Positions 52,292-60,199 of a stretch of DNA of 64,000 nt are shown here, one piece after another. Every line of letters begins with the position of its first letter. The first letter of the stretch is position 1. The notes beneath the pieces were generated by a model. That model had not been told where the DNA came from. It was given only the letters and a program-made list of their open reading frames with translations, and searched no databases. Source of the stretch: Halomontanus rarus (GTDB taxonomy: Archaea; Halobacteriota; Halobacteria; Halobacteriales; Natrialbaceae); the NCBI RefSeq assembly GCF_029338335.1, contig NZ_CP119796.1; one strand, written 5' to 3'. Position numbers and translations under genes: made by a program.

Positions 52292-53527
52292 TCACTCCCG
52301 TCGCAGTGCTTCGATCGGGTCGATCTTCGCGGCCCGCCAGGCCGGGTAGAATCCGGAGACGACGCCGACACCGACACCGACGGCGACGGCGATGGCGATC
52401 CAGTCGAGCGGATAGATCATCGGCCAGTCGAGCATCGAGACGGCCAGGTACCCGATGCCGATTCCGAGCAGCACGCCGAAGACCGCGCCGATCGCCCCGA
52501 GGATCACCGACTCGACGAGGAACAACTGCACGATGTCGCGTTTGCGCGCGCCGACCGCCTTCATGATCCCGATCTCACGGGTGCGTTCGGTCACGCTCAC
52601 GATCATGATGTTGGCGATCCCGATCGACCCGACGACCAGCGAGATTGCCGCGATGCCGCCGATGAACACCGTCAGTTGGTCGATAATGCCGGAGACCTGA
52701 TCGACGACGTCGTCGAGCGTTTGCACCTGGATGGTGTCTCCGTCGGTTTTGAGTTGCCGGGCATCGGCGTCGTTCTCGAAGTACGCGAGTACGTTCTCCT
52801 GAACGCCGTCGACGGTATCGAGACTGGTCGCGCCCACTTCGAGAGACGGATAGGCGCGTTCCTGCTCACCGTCGGGCGTTTCGATCGTGGTGTTGTAGTG
52901 TGGCTCGAGCGGGGTGTACACGGCGGGCTGGACCGGTTGGCCGGTGATATCTTCGTCGACGATCCCGGACACGGTGAACGTCTTCGTCGATCCGTCCTCG
53001 AACGACAGCGAAATCTCGTCACCGACGGACAGGTTCGCGTCGAACAGCTGCGTGGTCTGGTTGTTCACGACGGCCTCGTCCGCCGCCGAGAACGTCTCTC
53101 CCGCCTGAAGGTCGTAGAGATCGCTGTCCGCGAACCGGACGCCGTTCGTCGCAACGGTGGTGAACCCACCCGTTACGCTCTCCGTCCCGTTCGAGAGCTG
53201 CACTGCAGGCAACTCACCGATCGGTGCGACGTACTCGACGTCGTCCATCCCTTCGATCGCGGCGACGTCTGATTCGGTATAGATCGGCGAATCGACGATC
53301 ATGATCCCGGTCCCCGCTTCCGGTGACGTCTGCGTCTGAACCTGCATCACCGGCGCGTTTTCACTCTCGACGTCGCCGAGGATGTCCTCGGTGAACGCGC
53401 CGCCGAGGATCATGAACGTGATGACGGAGGCGACGCCGATGATCACGCCCAGCGTCGTCAGCGTCGAGCGGAGCTTGTGGCCCCTGATCGACCGCCAGCT
53501 GATGCGGAGGCTCTCGCGTAGATTCAT
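52292..53527 (-). CDS. MacB/FtsX-type ABC transporter permease
   Basis: 411 residues: first membrane segment in the N-terminal part (LRSTLTTLGVIIGVASVITF), a large extracytoplasmic MacB-PCD domain (about 50-270), then three membrane segments of the FtsX domain (about 285-400; VGSIGIANIMIVSVTERTRE, AIGAVFGVLLGIGIGYLAVS). It works with the ATPase 53524-54252, whose stop overlaps its start by 4 bp. MacB-type systems export lipoproteins, peptides or drugs by a mechanotransmission stroke; the substrate is unknown. Confidence 0.9.
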   Translation of the reverse strand: MNLRESLRISWRSIRGHKLRSTLTTLGVIIGVASVITFMILGGAFTEDILGDVESENAPVMQVQTQTSPEAGTGIMIVDSPIYTESDVAAIEGMDDVEYVAPIGELPAVQLSNGTESVTGGFTTVATNGVRFADSDLYDLQAGETFSAADEAVVNNQTTQLFDANLSVGDEISLSFEDGSTKTFTVSGIVDEDITGQPVQPAVYTPLEPHYNTTIETPDGEQERAYPSLEVGATSLDTVDGVQENVLAYFENDADARQLKTDGDTIQVQTLDDVVDQVSGIIDQLTVFIGGIAAISLVVGSIGIANIMIVSVTERTREIGIMKAVGARKRDIVQLFLVESVILGAIGAVFGVLLGIGIGYLAVSMLDWPMIYPLDWIAIAVAVGVGVGVVSGFYPAWRAAKIDPIEALRRE

Positions 53528-54252
53528 CTGCCATCACCGCCTACCGATTCGATCTCGTCGATCTTCCCGTCGACGAGGTGGACGATCCGATCGGCGTGTT
53601 CGGCTATCTGGCGCTCGTGCGTGACCATCAGGATCGTTCGGCCGGCATCGTTGAGTTCGTGGAACAGGTCCATGATCTCGTCACCCGTCTCCGTATCGAG
53701 GTTCCCGGTCGGTTCGTCGGCCAGCAGTAACGCCGGTTCGTTCGCCAGCGCACGCGCGATCGCGACCCGCTGGCGCTGCCCGCCGGAGAGCTCGCTCGGG
53801 TCGTGATCGAGTCGGTCACCGAGCCCGACGCGCTCGAGGAGCGTCCGAGCGCGTTCGCGCCGATCCTCGTCGACGGTGTCGTGAAACACCATCGGGAGCG
53901 TCACGTTCTCGGCGGCGGTCAGCCGCGGCATCAGGTTGAACGTCTGAAAGACGAACCCGATCTTCGTGCCGCGGAGGCGCGCCTGCTCGCTCTCGGAGAG
54001 ATCCGTGAGAGACTGGCCGTCGATTTCGACGGCTCCCCCGTCCGGGGTGTCGAGCGCACCGAGCAGGTTCATCAGCGTACTCTTTCCCGACCCACTCGGA
54101 CCCATGACCGCGGTGAACGACCCTCTGGGAAGGGACAGCGACACGCCATCGAGTGCGTGCACCGGTTCCCCCAAGTGATAGGTCCGACGAACGTCGGTAG
54201 CCGAGACGACCGGAGACGCGCCGGTCTCGTCGCTCGAGCGCGATATTGACAT
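53524..54252 (-). CDS. MacB/LolD-type ABC transporter ATP-binding protein
   Basis: The 242-residue ATPase has Walker A GPSGSGKST (about 51-59), Q-loop VFQTFNLMP, signature LSGGQRQR (about 148-155), Walker B LLLADEPT (about 166-173) and the LolD-like tail THERQIAEHADRIVHLVDG. It pairs with the permease directly downstream. A TATA-like ATAATATG (about 54282-54275) lies about 25-30 bp before the ATG. Confidence 0.92.
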   Translation of the reverse strand: MSISRSSDETGASPVVSATDVRRTYHLGEPVHALDGVSLSLPRGSFTAVMGPSGSGKSTLMNLLGALDTPDGGAVEIDGQSLTDLSESEQARLRGTKIGFVFQTFNLMPRLTAAENVTLPMVFHDTVDEDRRERARTLLERVGLGDRLDHDPSELSGGQRQRVAIARALANEPALLLADEPTGNLDTETGDEIMDLFHELNDAGRTILMVTHERQIAEHADRIVHLVDGKIDEIESVGGDGR

Positions 54253-54593
54253 ATTAAAATGATTTCTGTCTGTAACATATTATACTGTCGATTTCTGGTT
54301 GGATATCTGAATATATCTAGGCAGTCGCTTGACGGAAAGAAATGGCTGTGGGCGAACGTCACGTTGGATCCGTTCTACGAATCCTCGGAGTCGAGACGAA
54401 GATGATACTTCGAAGTATGGTTCTTTAGAGTGCGATTACGGGAGGTGTCGTTCTATTGAACAGCGTACGACTTCTACGGTGGATTTCGTGAACCGGTCGG
54501 AGGAACTCGACCGTCTCGATTAGTCGTCGGGACGAGACGAGCCATTGATGGGGCGCTGCGATGAACTCGGACGGGCGTCGAGGCCGGACACTG
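54253..54593. other. Intergenic region with a 14-bp palindrome
   Basis: The ABC promoter lies on the left. A perfect palindrome ATACTTCGAAGTAT (54405-54418) stands alone in the middle and could be a regulator site. No ORF in this region is supported. Confidence 0.4.
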
Positions 54594-55613
54594 TCACTCG
54601 ATGTCGGCTAGGGATCCGTCCCACACATCCACCGGAATCGCGTCCGCGTACGTCCGCCGAACACACGTATCGAGCACGGCCTCGGTTTGCAGGCCGTCGT
54701 GTCCAGTGGAGCGATTCGTCGCTCCGTCGAGGAGGACGGCCTCCACGTGGTCGATCAGTCCGGCGTGCGGGGCCGCAGGGACGTCGAAGTCGAGGCGTCC
54801 GGACTCTCCCTCGGTTTCGTACACGAACGTCCCGTCGTCTAGCACTTCAGCTTTGATGTGCCCTTCTGTGCCAAAGACGTGAACGGTGTCGGACACCTCC
54901 TCGGAGGCGAAGTCGCTTACCACCGTACACAGAACGTCGTCGATCGAGATCGTCATCGAGACGATGTCTTCGACCGGTGATTCCTCGCCATCGCTCCTAA
55001 CCGCCCCGACCGCATCCGTCGGCGCTCCTAGGAGGTAACACAGCAGATCGACACGATGGGAGGTCGCGTCCACGAACCGGCCGCCCCCGCTGATAGCGGG
55101 GGTTTCCCGCCACCCGCTGTCCGCCGATGGTGAGGACCCATGGTTGACGAACGCTCGCAGCGGATCACCGATCACGTCCGCGTTCAGCAGCTCTCGCATC
55201 TTCAGCACGTGGGGATGGAACCGCCGGTAGTACGCGACGAACAGTTCGACGTCATTTCGGTCGCAGGCGTCGATCATCGCCTGTGCCTCGGTGACGCTGC
55301 GCCCCATCGGTTTCTCGACGAGGACTGGTTTACCCGCCTCGGCGGCGGCGACCGTGTACTCCCTGTGCGTGTTCGGGGGCGTGGCGACGTACACGGCGTC
55401 TATCTCCGAGTCCGTGAGGACCTGTTCGGCGTCGTCGGTGGCGGTCGGCACCGCATTCGCCGCGGCGTACGCCTCGGCCGACGTCCCGTCGCTCGAGACG
55501 ACAGCCTGCATACGGCTTCGTGCAGCGTGATGGATGGCGGGCCCGCTCTTGCGTGCGACGACGTCGCCACAGCCGATCACGCCCCAGCGGATCGGCTTCG
55601 TCAGGTCGCTCAT
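54594..55613 (-). CDS. Gfo/Idh/MocA-family oxidoreductase
   Basis: 339 residues starting MSDLTKPIRWGVIGCGDVVA. Motifs: YVATPPNTHREYTVAAAEAG, EKP in VEKPMGRSVTEAQ (about 96-108), YYRRFHPHVLKMRELLN and SGGGRFVDATSHRVDLLCYL. It is likely an NAD(P)-linked dehydrogenase of a sugar or inositol. It lies downstream of nothing obvious. Substrate unknown. Confidence 0.87.
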   Translation of the reverse strand: MSDLTKPIRWGVIGCGDVVARKSGPAIHHAARSRMQAVVSSDGTSAEAYAAANAVPTATDDAEQVLTDSEIDAVYVATPPNTHREYTVAAAEAGKPVLVEKPMGRSVTEAQAMIDACDRNDVELFVAYYRRFHPHVLKMRELLNADVIGDPLRAFVNHGSSPSADSGWRETPAISGGGRFVDATSHRVDLLCYLLGAPTDAVGAVRSDGEESPVEDIVSMTISIDDVLCTVVSDFASEEVSDTVHVFGTEGHIKAEVLDDGTFVYETEGESGRLDFDVPAAPHAGLIDHVEAVLLDGATNRSTGHDGLQTEAVLDTCVRRTYADAIPVDVWDGSLADIE

Positions 55614-55926
55614 CGCTGCTCACCTCGGTGGCTGCGAGGGTGCTGGTCCCGCGTCGGTCCCGAGCGAGGACGGATGTGAGACATCGGACGTCCGGGTACC
55701 AACAGTTCGTCCGGCGGTATAACTCGATTCGACAGCACGCACAGTACTTTCATCGGCCGGCGAGCGGCGGTATCACCCGTCTCCCTGGTAACACGAGCCC
55801 TCGAGATTGGCGTTCTAGTCACGATACGATTTCGTTTCACCCGCCCCGTCATTAACGACGCGCTTGAGAGTGTTTAGGAGGGGGTCTCGATGAACGAAAT
55901 CGACACGAGAAGATCGGACTGTACGA
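55614..55926. other. Intergenic region with no supported gene
   Basis: About 313 bp between the oxidoreductase gene and a decayed antitoxin-like frame. No coherent ORF, hairpin or repeat stands out. Confidence 0.35.
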
Positions 55927-56266
55927 TCAGGCCCGGTTTTCACCGGTATTTCCGTCGGTGGGCGATCGCCATGGCGACCGAGAACAGGGCGACGATCGGG
56001 ACTTCGAACGATAGACGGCGCGATCGTCCGTTTCGTCGGGTACTCGTCTCGTTTCTCGTTTCTCGTCCTCGAGAAACCCGATCTCCCGACCGATATTGCG
56101 ATCCGCGAGTACCCTTTCGAATTCCTCTGGACTGTATCCTGCGATCCCTGCAGCACGGCTGAGACTGACCGAATCAGTCTTGTACTGTTCGACGGCACGT
56201 TCGATGTGGTTCTCGGGCCGTTTTTCGAATGGTACGGTCTGCGATCGAAGGTCGTTAACAGGAGAG
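55927..56266 (-). pseudogene. Remnant of a UPF0175-type antitoxin-like gene
   Basis: One minus-strand frame gives RPENHIERAVEQYKTDSVSL, then SRAAGIAGYSPEEFERVLAD and RNIGREIGFLEDEK. The pattern of a small helix-turn-helix antitoxin (UPF0175-like) is clear. No ATG, GTG or TTG start lies before it: the frame reads out of the end of the next gene. The C-terminal part becomes Arg/Ser-rich and nonsensical. No toxin partner is next to it, so it is probably a decayed gene. It overlaps the 3' end of the repeat protein gene by about 10 bp. Confidence 0.5.
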
Positions 56267-57931
56267 GGCCGACGCGAACTGGTAATTCTCGTTCGTTTGC
56301 ATGGAGACCTGAACGGAGCTGGCTTCACCGCCGTCTTCTGCGACCGCGATCGCGGTGTGCTGTTCGTTGAGGTTGAGCTGCTGGACGTACTGGACCTGTT
56401 CGACCGTCGCGCTGGTATACTGGTCCACATCGTTCAGTTGCTCGCTGTCGCCGTCGTAATCGAAGGAGAGGCGCTGATTGTCCGTAACCTCGTCGCCGCC
56501 AACCGTGAGTGTCGTTCGGTCGGTGTACACTGCGCCTTCGGTCTCGGCGTTCGTCGCGTTAGCGGAGCCGACTTGGACGTTGTAGTTCTCCTGCGTGGAC
56601 ATCTGGACCGCCGACGCTTCGCTCTCGTCGGTCGCGATCGCGATGGCCATATTTTGCATGTTGATGTTGACCTGTTCGACGCTCTGGTACTGGGTCACTT
56701 CGACTTCGGCGTACTGGGAGTCGGCGTCACTGTCGCCGTCGGTGTCCTTTTTCTTTTTAGCTTTCTTGTCGTGCGTGTCTGAGTTCGTCTCGCTGTCGGT
56801 CGTCAGAACGTCGCTCTCACCGTCGGTGACCGCGGAGACCGCGTTCATGCCGCCCAGCTGACCGATGACGTTCGCCGCGTCGGCGCTCCCGTACTGGGTG
56901 TTGAGGTTCGTCTGGTCGGTGACCTGAATCGCCGTGGCGGTGCTGTCCGCTCCGACGGCGATCGCCACCGCAGCGCCCTGCTCGTTGATGTTCGTCTGGG
57001 AGACGTTCTGCGCCTGCTCGACGCTCGCCTCCGCGTACTGCGTGCCACTGTCACCGTCGGCTTTCTCCTTCTTTTTCTTGTCTTTGTCTGCCTTCTTCCC
57101 CTTTTTCTCTCCCCTGTCAACTTTCCCTCCTCTTTTCTTGTCTTTGACGACTTTCTTCTCCTTTTTCTTATCCCCGTCAAATTTCTTCTTCTCTTTCTTG
57201 TTTCTGTCGGCTTTCTTCTTGTCGCCGCCGGTGTCGTCCGCGTAGACGTTCGTCGCGTTCGCGACACCCTGCTGGAGGTTCTCGTTGTGTTGTTCGCTCT
57301 GCTGGAGTGCGGTCGCGTCACTGCCGTTTTCTGCGATCGCGATCGCCGTACTCTGATTGTTGTAGTTGAGCTGGTCGACTTCCTGAGACTGGCTGACCGT
57401 CGCTTCGGCGACCTGAGAGACGCCGTCACTGTCGCCGTCACCGTCAATCACGGTCCAACCGTCGAACTCCTGACTGTCACCGTCACCCAGCAGGATGTAG
57501 ACCTCGCCGACGTTCTCGAACCGATCCTCTCGAGCTTCGTTGGTCGCGTCCGCCTCGGCGGACTGGTCGTTGTCGTTGTACTGGCTGGCTTCCTGAATCG
57601 CGGTCGCCTCACCGCCGTCGATCGAAACGGAGGTCGCACCCTCCTGCGTGTTGATGTTGACCTGATCGACGTCCTGATACTGGATGATCTCCGCGACCGA
57701 GTCCTGCTCGAGGTCGTCCGACGCGTGGGCTTGCACGTACTCCTCGAGACTCATGTCCTCGAGGTCGGCACCGAACGAGAGGTAGAGTGCGTCGCCGTTC
57801 TCGAGTGTCTGCACGCCGTGGGTATGGGCCTCGTCGGATTCGTGGGCTATCGCCGCAGGGGCGAACGTGACCATCGAGAGCGCCAGCATTCCGACGAGAA
57901 AAATCGTCGTCAGTTGTGATCGTGTCGTCAT
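56255..57931 (-). CDS. Secreted five-repeat Q/N-rich (curli-like) protein with Lys-rich linker
   Basis: 558 residues: signal peptide (LTTIFLVGMLALSMVTFAPA, about 7-26), then five repeats of about 45-55 residues (79-131, 174-218, 299-354, 407-461, 505-558). The repeat consensus is QxQxVxQxNxNxQxxAIAIA, an acidic turn, then ATAxQxxxQxNxNxQxGxAN. Q, N and small residues alternate like amyloid or beta-solenoid proteins such as CsgA. Between repeats 2 and 3 lies a strikingly Lys-rich linker (237-292), unusual for a haloarchaeon, with a smaller one before repeat 4 (389-395). No PGF anchor; the end is SALSC, a final Cys. Role in biofilm, adhesion or ion or nucleic-acid binding is inferred. No family is recognised. 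Confidence 0.75.
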   Translation of the reverse strand: MTTRSQLTTIFLVGMLALSMVTFAPAAIAHESDEAHTHGVQTLENGDALYLSFGADLEDMSLEEYVQAHASDDLEQDSVAEIIQYQDVDQVNINTQEGATSVSIDGGEATAIQEASQYNDNDQSAEADATNEAREDRFENVGEVYILLGDGDSQEFDGWTVIDGDGDSDGVSQVAEATVSQSQEVDQLNYNNQSTAIAIAENGSDATALQQSEQHNENLQQGVANATNVYADDTGGDKKKADRNKKEKKKFDGDKKKEKKVVKDKKRGGKVDRGEKKGKKADKDKKKKEKADGDSGTQYAEASVEQAQNVSQTNINEQGAAVAIAVGADSTATAIQVTDQTNLNTQYGSADAANVIGQLGGMNAVSAVTDGESDVLTTDSETNSDTHDKKAKKKKDTDGDSDADSQYAEVEVTQYQSVEQVNINMQNMAIAIATDESEASAVQMSTQENYNVQVGSANATNAETEGAVYTDRTTLTVGGDEVTDNQRLSFDYDGDSEQLNDVDQYTSATVEQVQYVQQLNLNEQHTAIAVAEDGGEASSVQVSMQTNENYQFASALSC

Positions 57932-58265
57932 TGCGTCTTTCCTGATTCGTTCGATTTGTGCCGTGAAGGTCTTTTGTTTCTACCGTTTGCCATCGCAAAC
58001 CATCCTCCCCCTTAGTCATACTTTGTTACCTACCAGTTAAGCAACGGAGTTGACCAGCTACTGGTCACAGATCAGAACTCGTCCGCAGCAGTCATCATCG
58101 AACGTACCACGGGTCGGGGGACCCGTGGAACTCTTGCTGTACTCTTCAGAGGAAAAGTTGCTCCATCCCCTTCTTGAGCCCGCCCTACGCGGAACACGCC
58201 GTATCAAGACGTGTAATGTCGACCACGGTGAATTATCCCTTTGGAGTACAATGGTCGTTGCAGAG
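57932..58265. promoter_or_regulatory. Divergent intergenic region before repeat protein and DUF3592 gene
   Basis: 334 bp. The plus strand has GAATTATCC (about 58230-58238) about 28 bp before ATG 58266. Left of this, toward the repeat protein, lies a T/C-rich stretch (CTTTTGTTTCTACC near 57970) with no clear TATA box. Nothing else is seen. Confidence 0.35.
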
Positions 58266-59255
58266 ATGGCAATCTCCGTGAGAGGAACGCCCATTGAGAT
58301 CACGCGAGGGACCGTGATCCTCGTACTCGTCGCACTCGCGTTCGCTACGTACGGCGGATACGATTACGTCCAGCAGTCGACGGCAGTCGACGACGCCGTG
58401 TCGGTCGAGGGGACCATCGTCGAGACGTCCATCTCACAGTCGGATGGGCGTCGCAGCACTAGTTACCACGCTCACGTCGAGTTCACGTATCAATATCAGG
58501 GGACCGAGTACATCGGCGACCAGTTGTTCCCCGGCGATATCAGCCCGTCGTACGATACGCGATCGGAGGCCGAATCAGCGCTCGAGCCCTACGGTTCCGG
58601 TGCGACGGTAACCGCGTACGTCGATCCGGCCGCTCCAGATGAGGGGTTCTTAGAGCGACAATCGACACAGGGCCCGCTCGTTTTCGTGGCGATCGGTGGC
58701 GGTATGCTCTTCGTGACCACCTTCAACGCCATCGGCGCGAGACGCCCTGGTCAGGGCACGGAGCTACGACCAGTGCGTGAACACGAATCGACGCGGTATC
58801 GGACGCTATTCGGCGTCGACCGTAGCACAGTCAATCGAATCAGTACGCATCTGATGGCGGTAGCGCTGATCGTCGGGCCACTCTCGATGGTCGGCGTGAT
58901 GGGCCTCTTGCTCGTCTCGAATTCGGGGTCAGACGGTGATGGCTCGGCACAGATACAAGTCGGACTGTCGGATCCGATCGGCCTCCTGGTAGTGACGGCG
59001 TTCGTTGCGGCGGTCGTGTTCCTCGCGTCGGTGTTGCTCTACGGAATCTGGTCGTTCTCCGAGTACCGGCGGCTCCGCGACCGAATTCCGGAACCGCGAC
59101 CGCCGAGCCCGTTCAAACACCCGACACGGCTCGTCACCATCCTCCTCGGAAACTACGATCTCGACACCTACGGGAAACGGGTCCAGCGAACTGGCTTTGC
59201 GTTTCTGGTGGCGCTCTTTCTCGTCGGTGCGTTCGCCCGAGTACTCGTGTTCTGA
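58266..59255 (+). CDS. DUF3592 domain membrane protein
   Basis: The 329-residue protein starts MAISVRGTPIEITRGTVILV. It has a first membrane segment (about 15-32) and a DUF3592-like extracytoplasmic beta domain (VSVEGTIVETSISQSDGRRS ... TSYHAHVEFTYQYQGTEYIG ... VTAYVDPAAPDEGFL). Further membrane segments lie at about 140-160, 190-220, 240-270 and 310-329. ATG 58266 fits the TATA-like box; ATG 58251 is also possible. The longer frame to 58050 is unlikely. Function unknown. Confidence 0.75.
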   Translation: MAISVRGTPIEITRGTVILVLVALAFATYGGYDYVQQSTAVDDAVSVEGTIVETSISQSDGRRSTSYHAHVEFTYQYQGTEYIGDQLFPGDISPSYDTRSEAESALEPYGSGATVTAYVDPAAPDEGFLERQSTQGPLVFVAIGGGMLFVTTFNAIGARRPGQGTELRPVREHESTRYRTLFGVDRSTVNRISTHLMAVALIVGPLSMVGVMGLLLVSNSGSDGDGSAQIQVGLSDPIGLLVVTAFVAAVVFLASVLLYGIWSFSEYRRLRDRIPEPRPPSPFKHPTRLVTILLGNYDLDTYGKRVQRTGFAFLVALFLVGAFARVLVF

Positions 59256-59305
59256 AGGATGGCGGTTTGTCGATACGGAAGTCGGGATCGAGGCCGGAGA
59301 CATCC

Positions 59306-59374
59306 TCCTCGCCGCAAACGGAGCGGGACCGACGGTCCCTCAAGCAGTCGGGCGGAGCCCGACGACGCCGAGGC
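59306..59374 (-). repeat. Structured tnpB-less element B (orphan omega-RNA or IS-end-like)
   Basis: Read on the minus strand the segment has an outer stem CCTCG/CGAGG (59373-59369 with 59311-59307). Inside lie the hairpins GTCGGG-CTCCG-CCCGAC and GGGACCG-T-CGGTCCC (59339-59325). Its core matches element A (32446-32477) at 30 of 32 positions, and its second hairpin is identical to one after tnpB (29979-29993). No tnpB lies on this side. Confidence 0.6.
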
Positions 59375-59497
59375 TTCCCCACCGCAACTCGTATTCGACC
59401 GTGGAACGCGCTAGCCTGCTGTCGAACGCGGAGCAACATACGTCGCCGAGAATCCGCGGGTCCAAGCTTTAATGCGACCGGAACCCACGGTCGAGTT

Positions 59498-59776
59498 ATG
59501 TATATCGACGTTCACAACCACTTCCTGCCGGAGTCGTACGTGGACCTGCTTCTCGAGTGGGACACACCGGTCGGTCTCGAGCGAGCCGACGATCAGCTGT
59601 ACATGGTCCACGAGCGCTCGGGTACCGCGAGCGTGAAAGCGGGCAACAGGATTCTCCTGAACGAGGGCTTTACAGAAATTCGAGGAGAAAGCCCACGACT
59701 TCAGTCGTGGGATGAATCCGACCAAACACGATACAATCCATCCTCGATAGCCGACCGAGGGTTGATAGAAGCATAA
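59498..59776 (+). pseudogene. Amidohydrolase gene cut by the IS200/IS605 element
   Basis: ATG 59498 opens MYIDVHNHFLPESYVDLLLE, the metal-binding HxH start of an amidohydrolase_2/ACMSD-like enzyme. It continues for about 62 residues (WDTPVGLERADDQLYMVHER ... LLNEGFTEI) and then runs into IS sequence near 59686. The remaining ORF is IS-derived. I find no continuation of the gene to the right of the IS (61392), where another gene's stop begins at once. So its 3' part was lost. Confidence 0.8.
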
Positions 59777-59808
59777 CACCTAATATAGATTGACATTTAT
59801 CTAACAGT

Positions 59809-60198
59809 ATGCCACGGGGGTACAGTCGAGAGCGAACGTCGGTTCACAACCTCCACTACCACTTCGTGTGGTGTCCGAAGTACCGCAAGCCGGTGCTGAC
59901 AGACGAGGTTGTCGACCGCCTCGAGCAACTCATCGAGGAGAAAGCCGACGAACTCGAACTCGACATTCTCCGACTGGCAATCCAACCCGACCACGTCCAC
60001 CTGTTCATCACGGGCAACCCGACACTCTCTCCGAACAAAATCATCCAGCAGGTTAAAGGCTATACCTCCCGAAACCTTCGCGACGAGTTCGACTTCGGCC
60101 TGCCCTCGCTATGGACACGGTCGTACTTCGTCTCCTCAGCGGGCGAGGTCTCGAGTCAGACTATCGAGGAGTATATCGAAGCACAGACCGGCCGATAA
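59809..60198 (+). CDS. tnpA: IS200/IS605 Y1 transposase TnpA
   Basis: 129-residue HUH single-strand transposase with the metal-binding pair in PDHVHLFITG (about 64-73) and the catalytic Tyr near the C-terminus (QTIEEYIEAQTG). Motifs VHNLHYHFVWCPKYRKPVL and NKIIQQVKGYTSRNL also match the family. Length is usual (about 130). It likely cuts and joins the IS ends as a dimer. TnpB starts two bases after its stop codon. Confidence 0.95.
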   Translation: MPRGYSRERTSVHNLHYHFVWCPKYRKPVLTDEVVDRLEQLIEEKADELELDILRLAIQPDHVHLFITGNPTLSPNKIIQQVKGYTSRNLRDEFDFGLPSLWTRSYFVSSAGEVSSQTIEEYIEAQTGR

Positions 60199-60199
60199 G

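Noticed and set aside
56255..57931. Repeat protein as an S-layer glycoprotein
   Set aside because: It has no PGF-type anchor or Thr-rich stalk, and the Q/N repeats are unlike S-layer domains.
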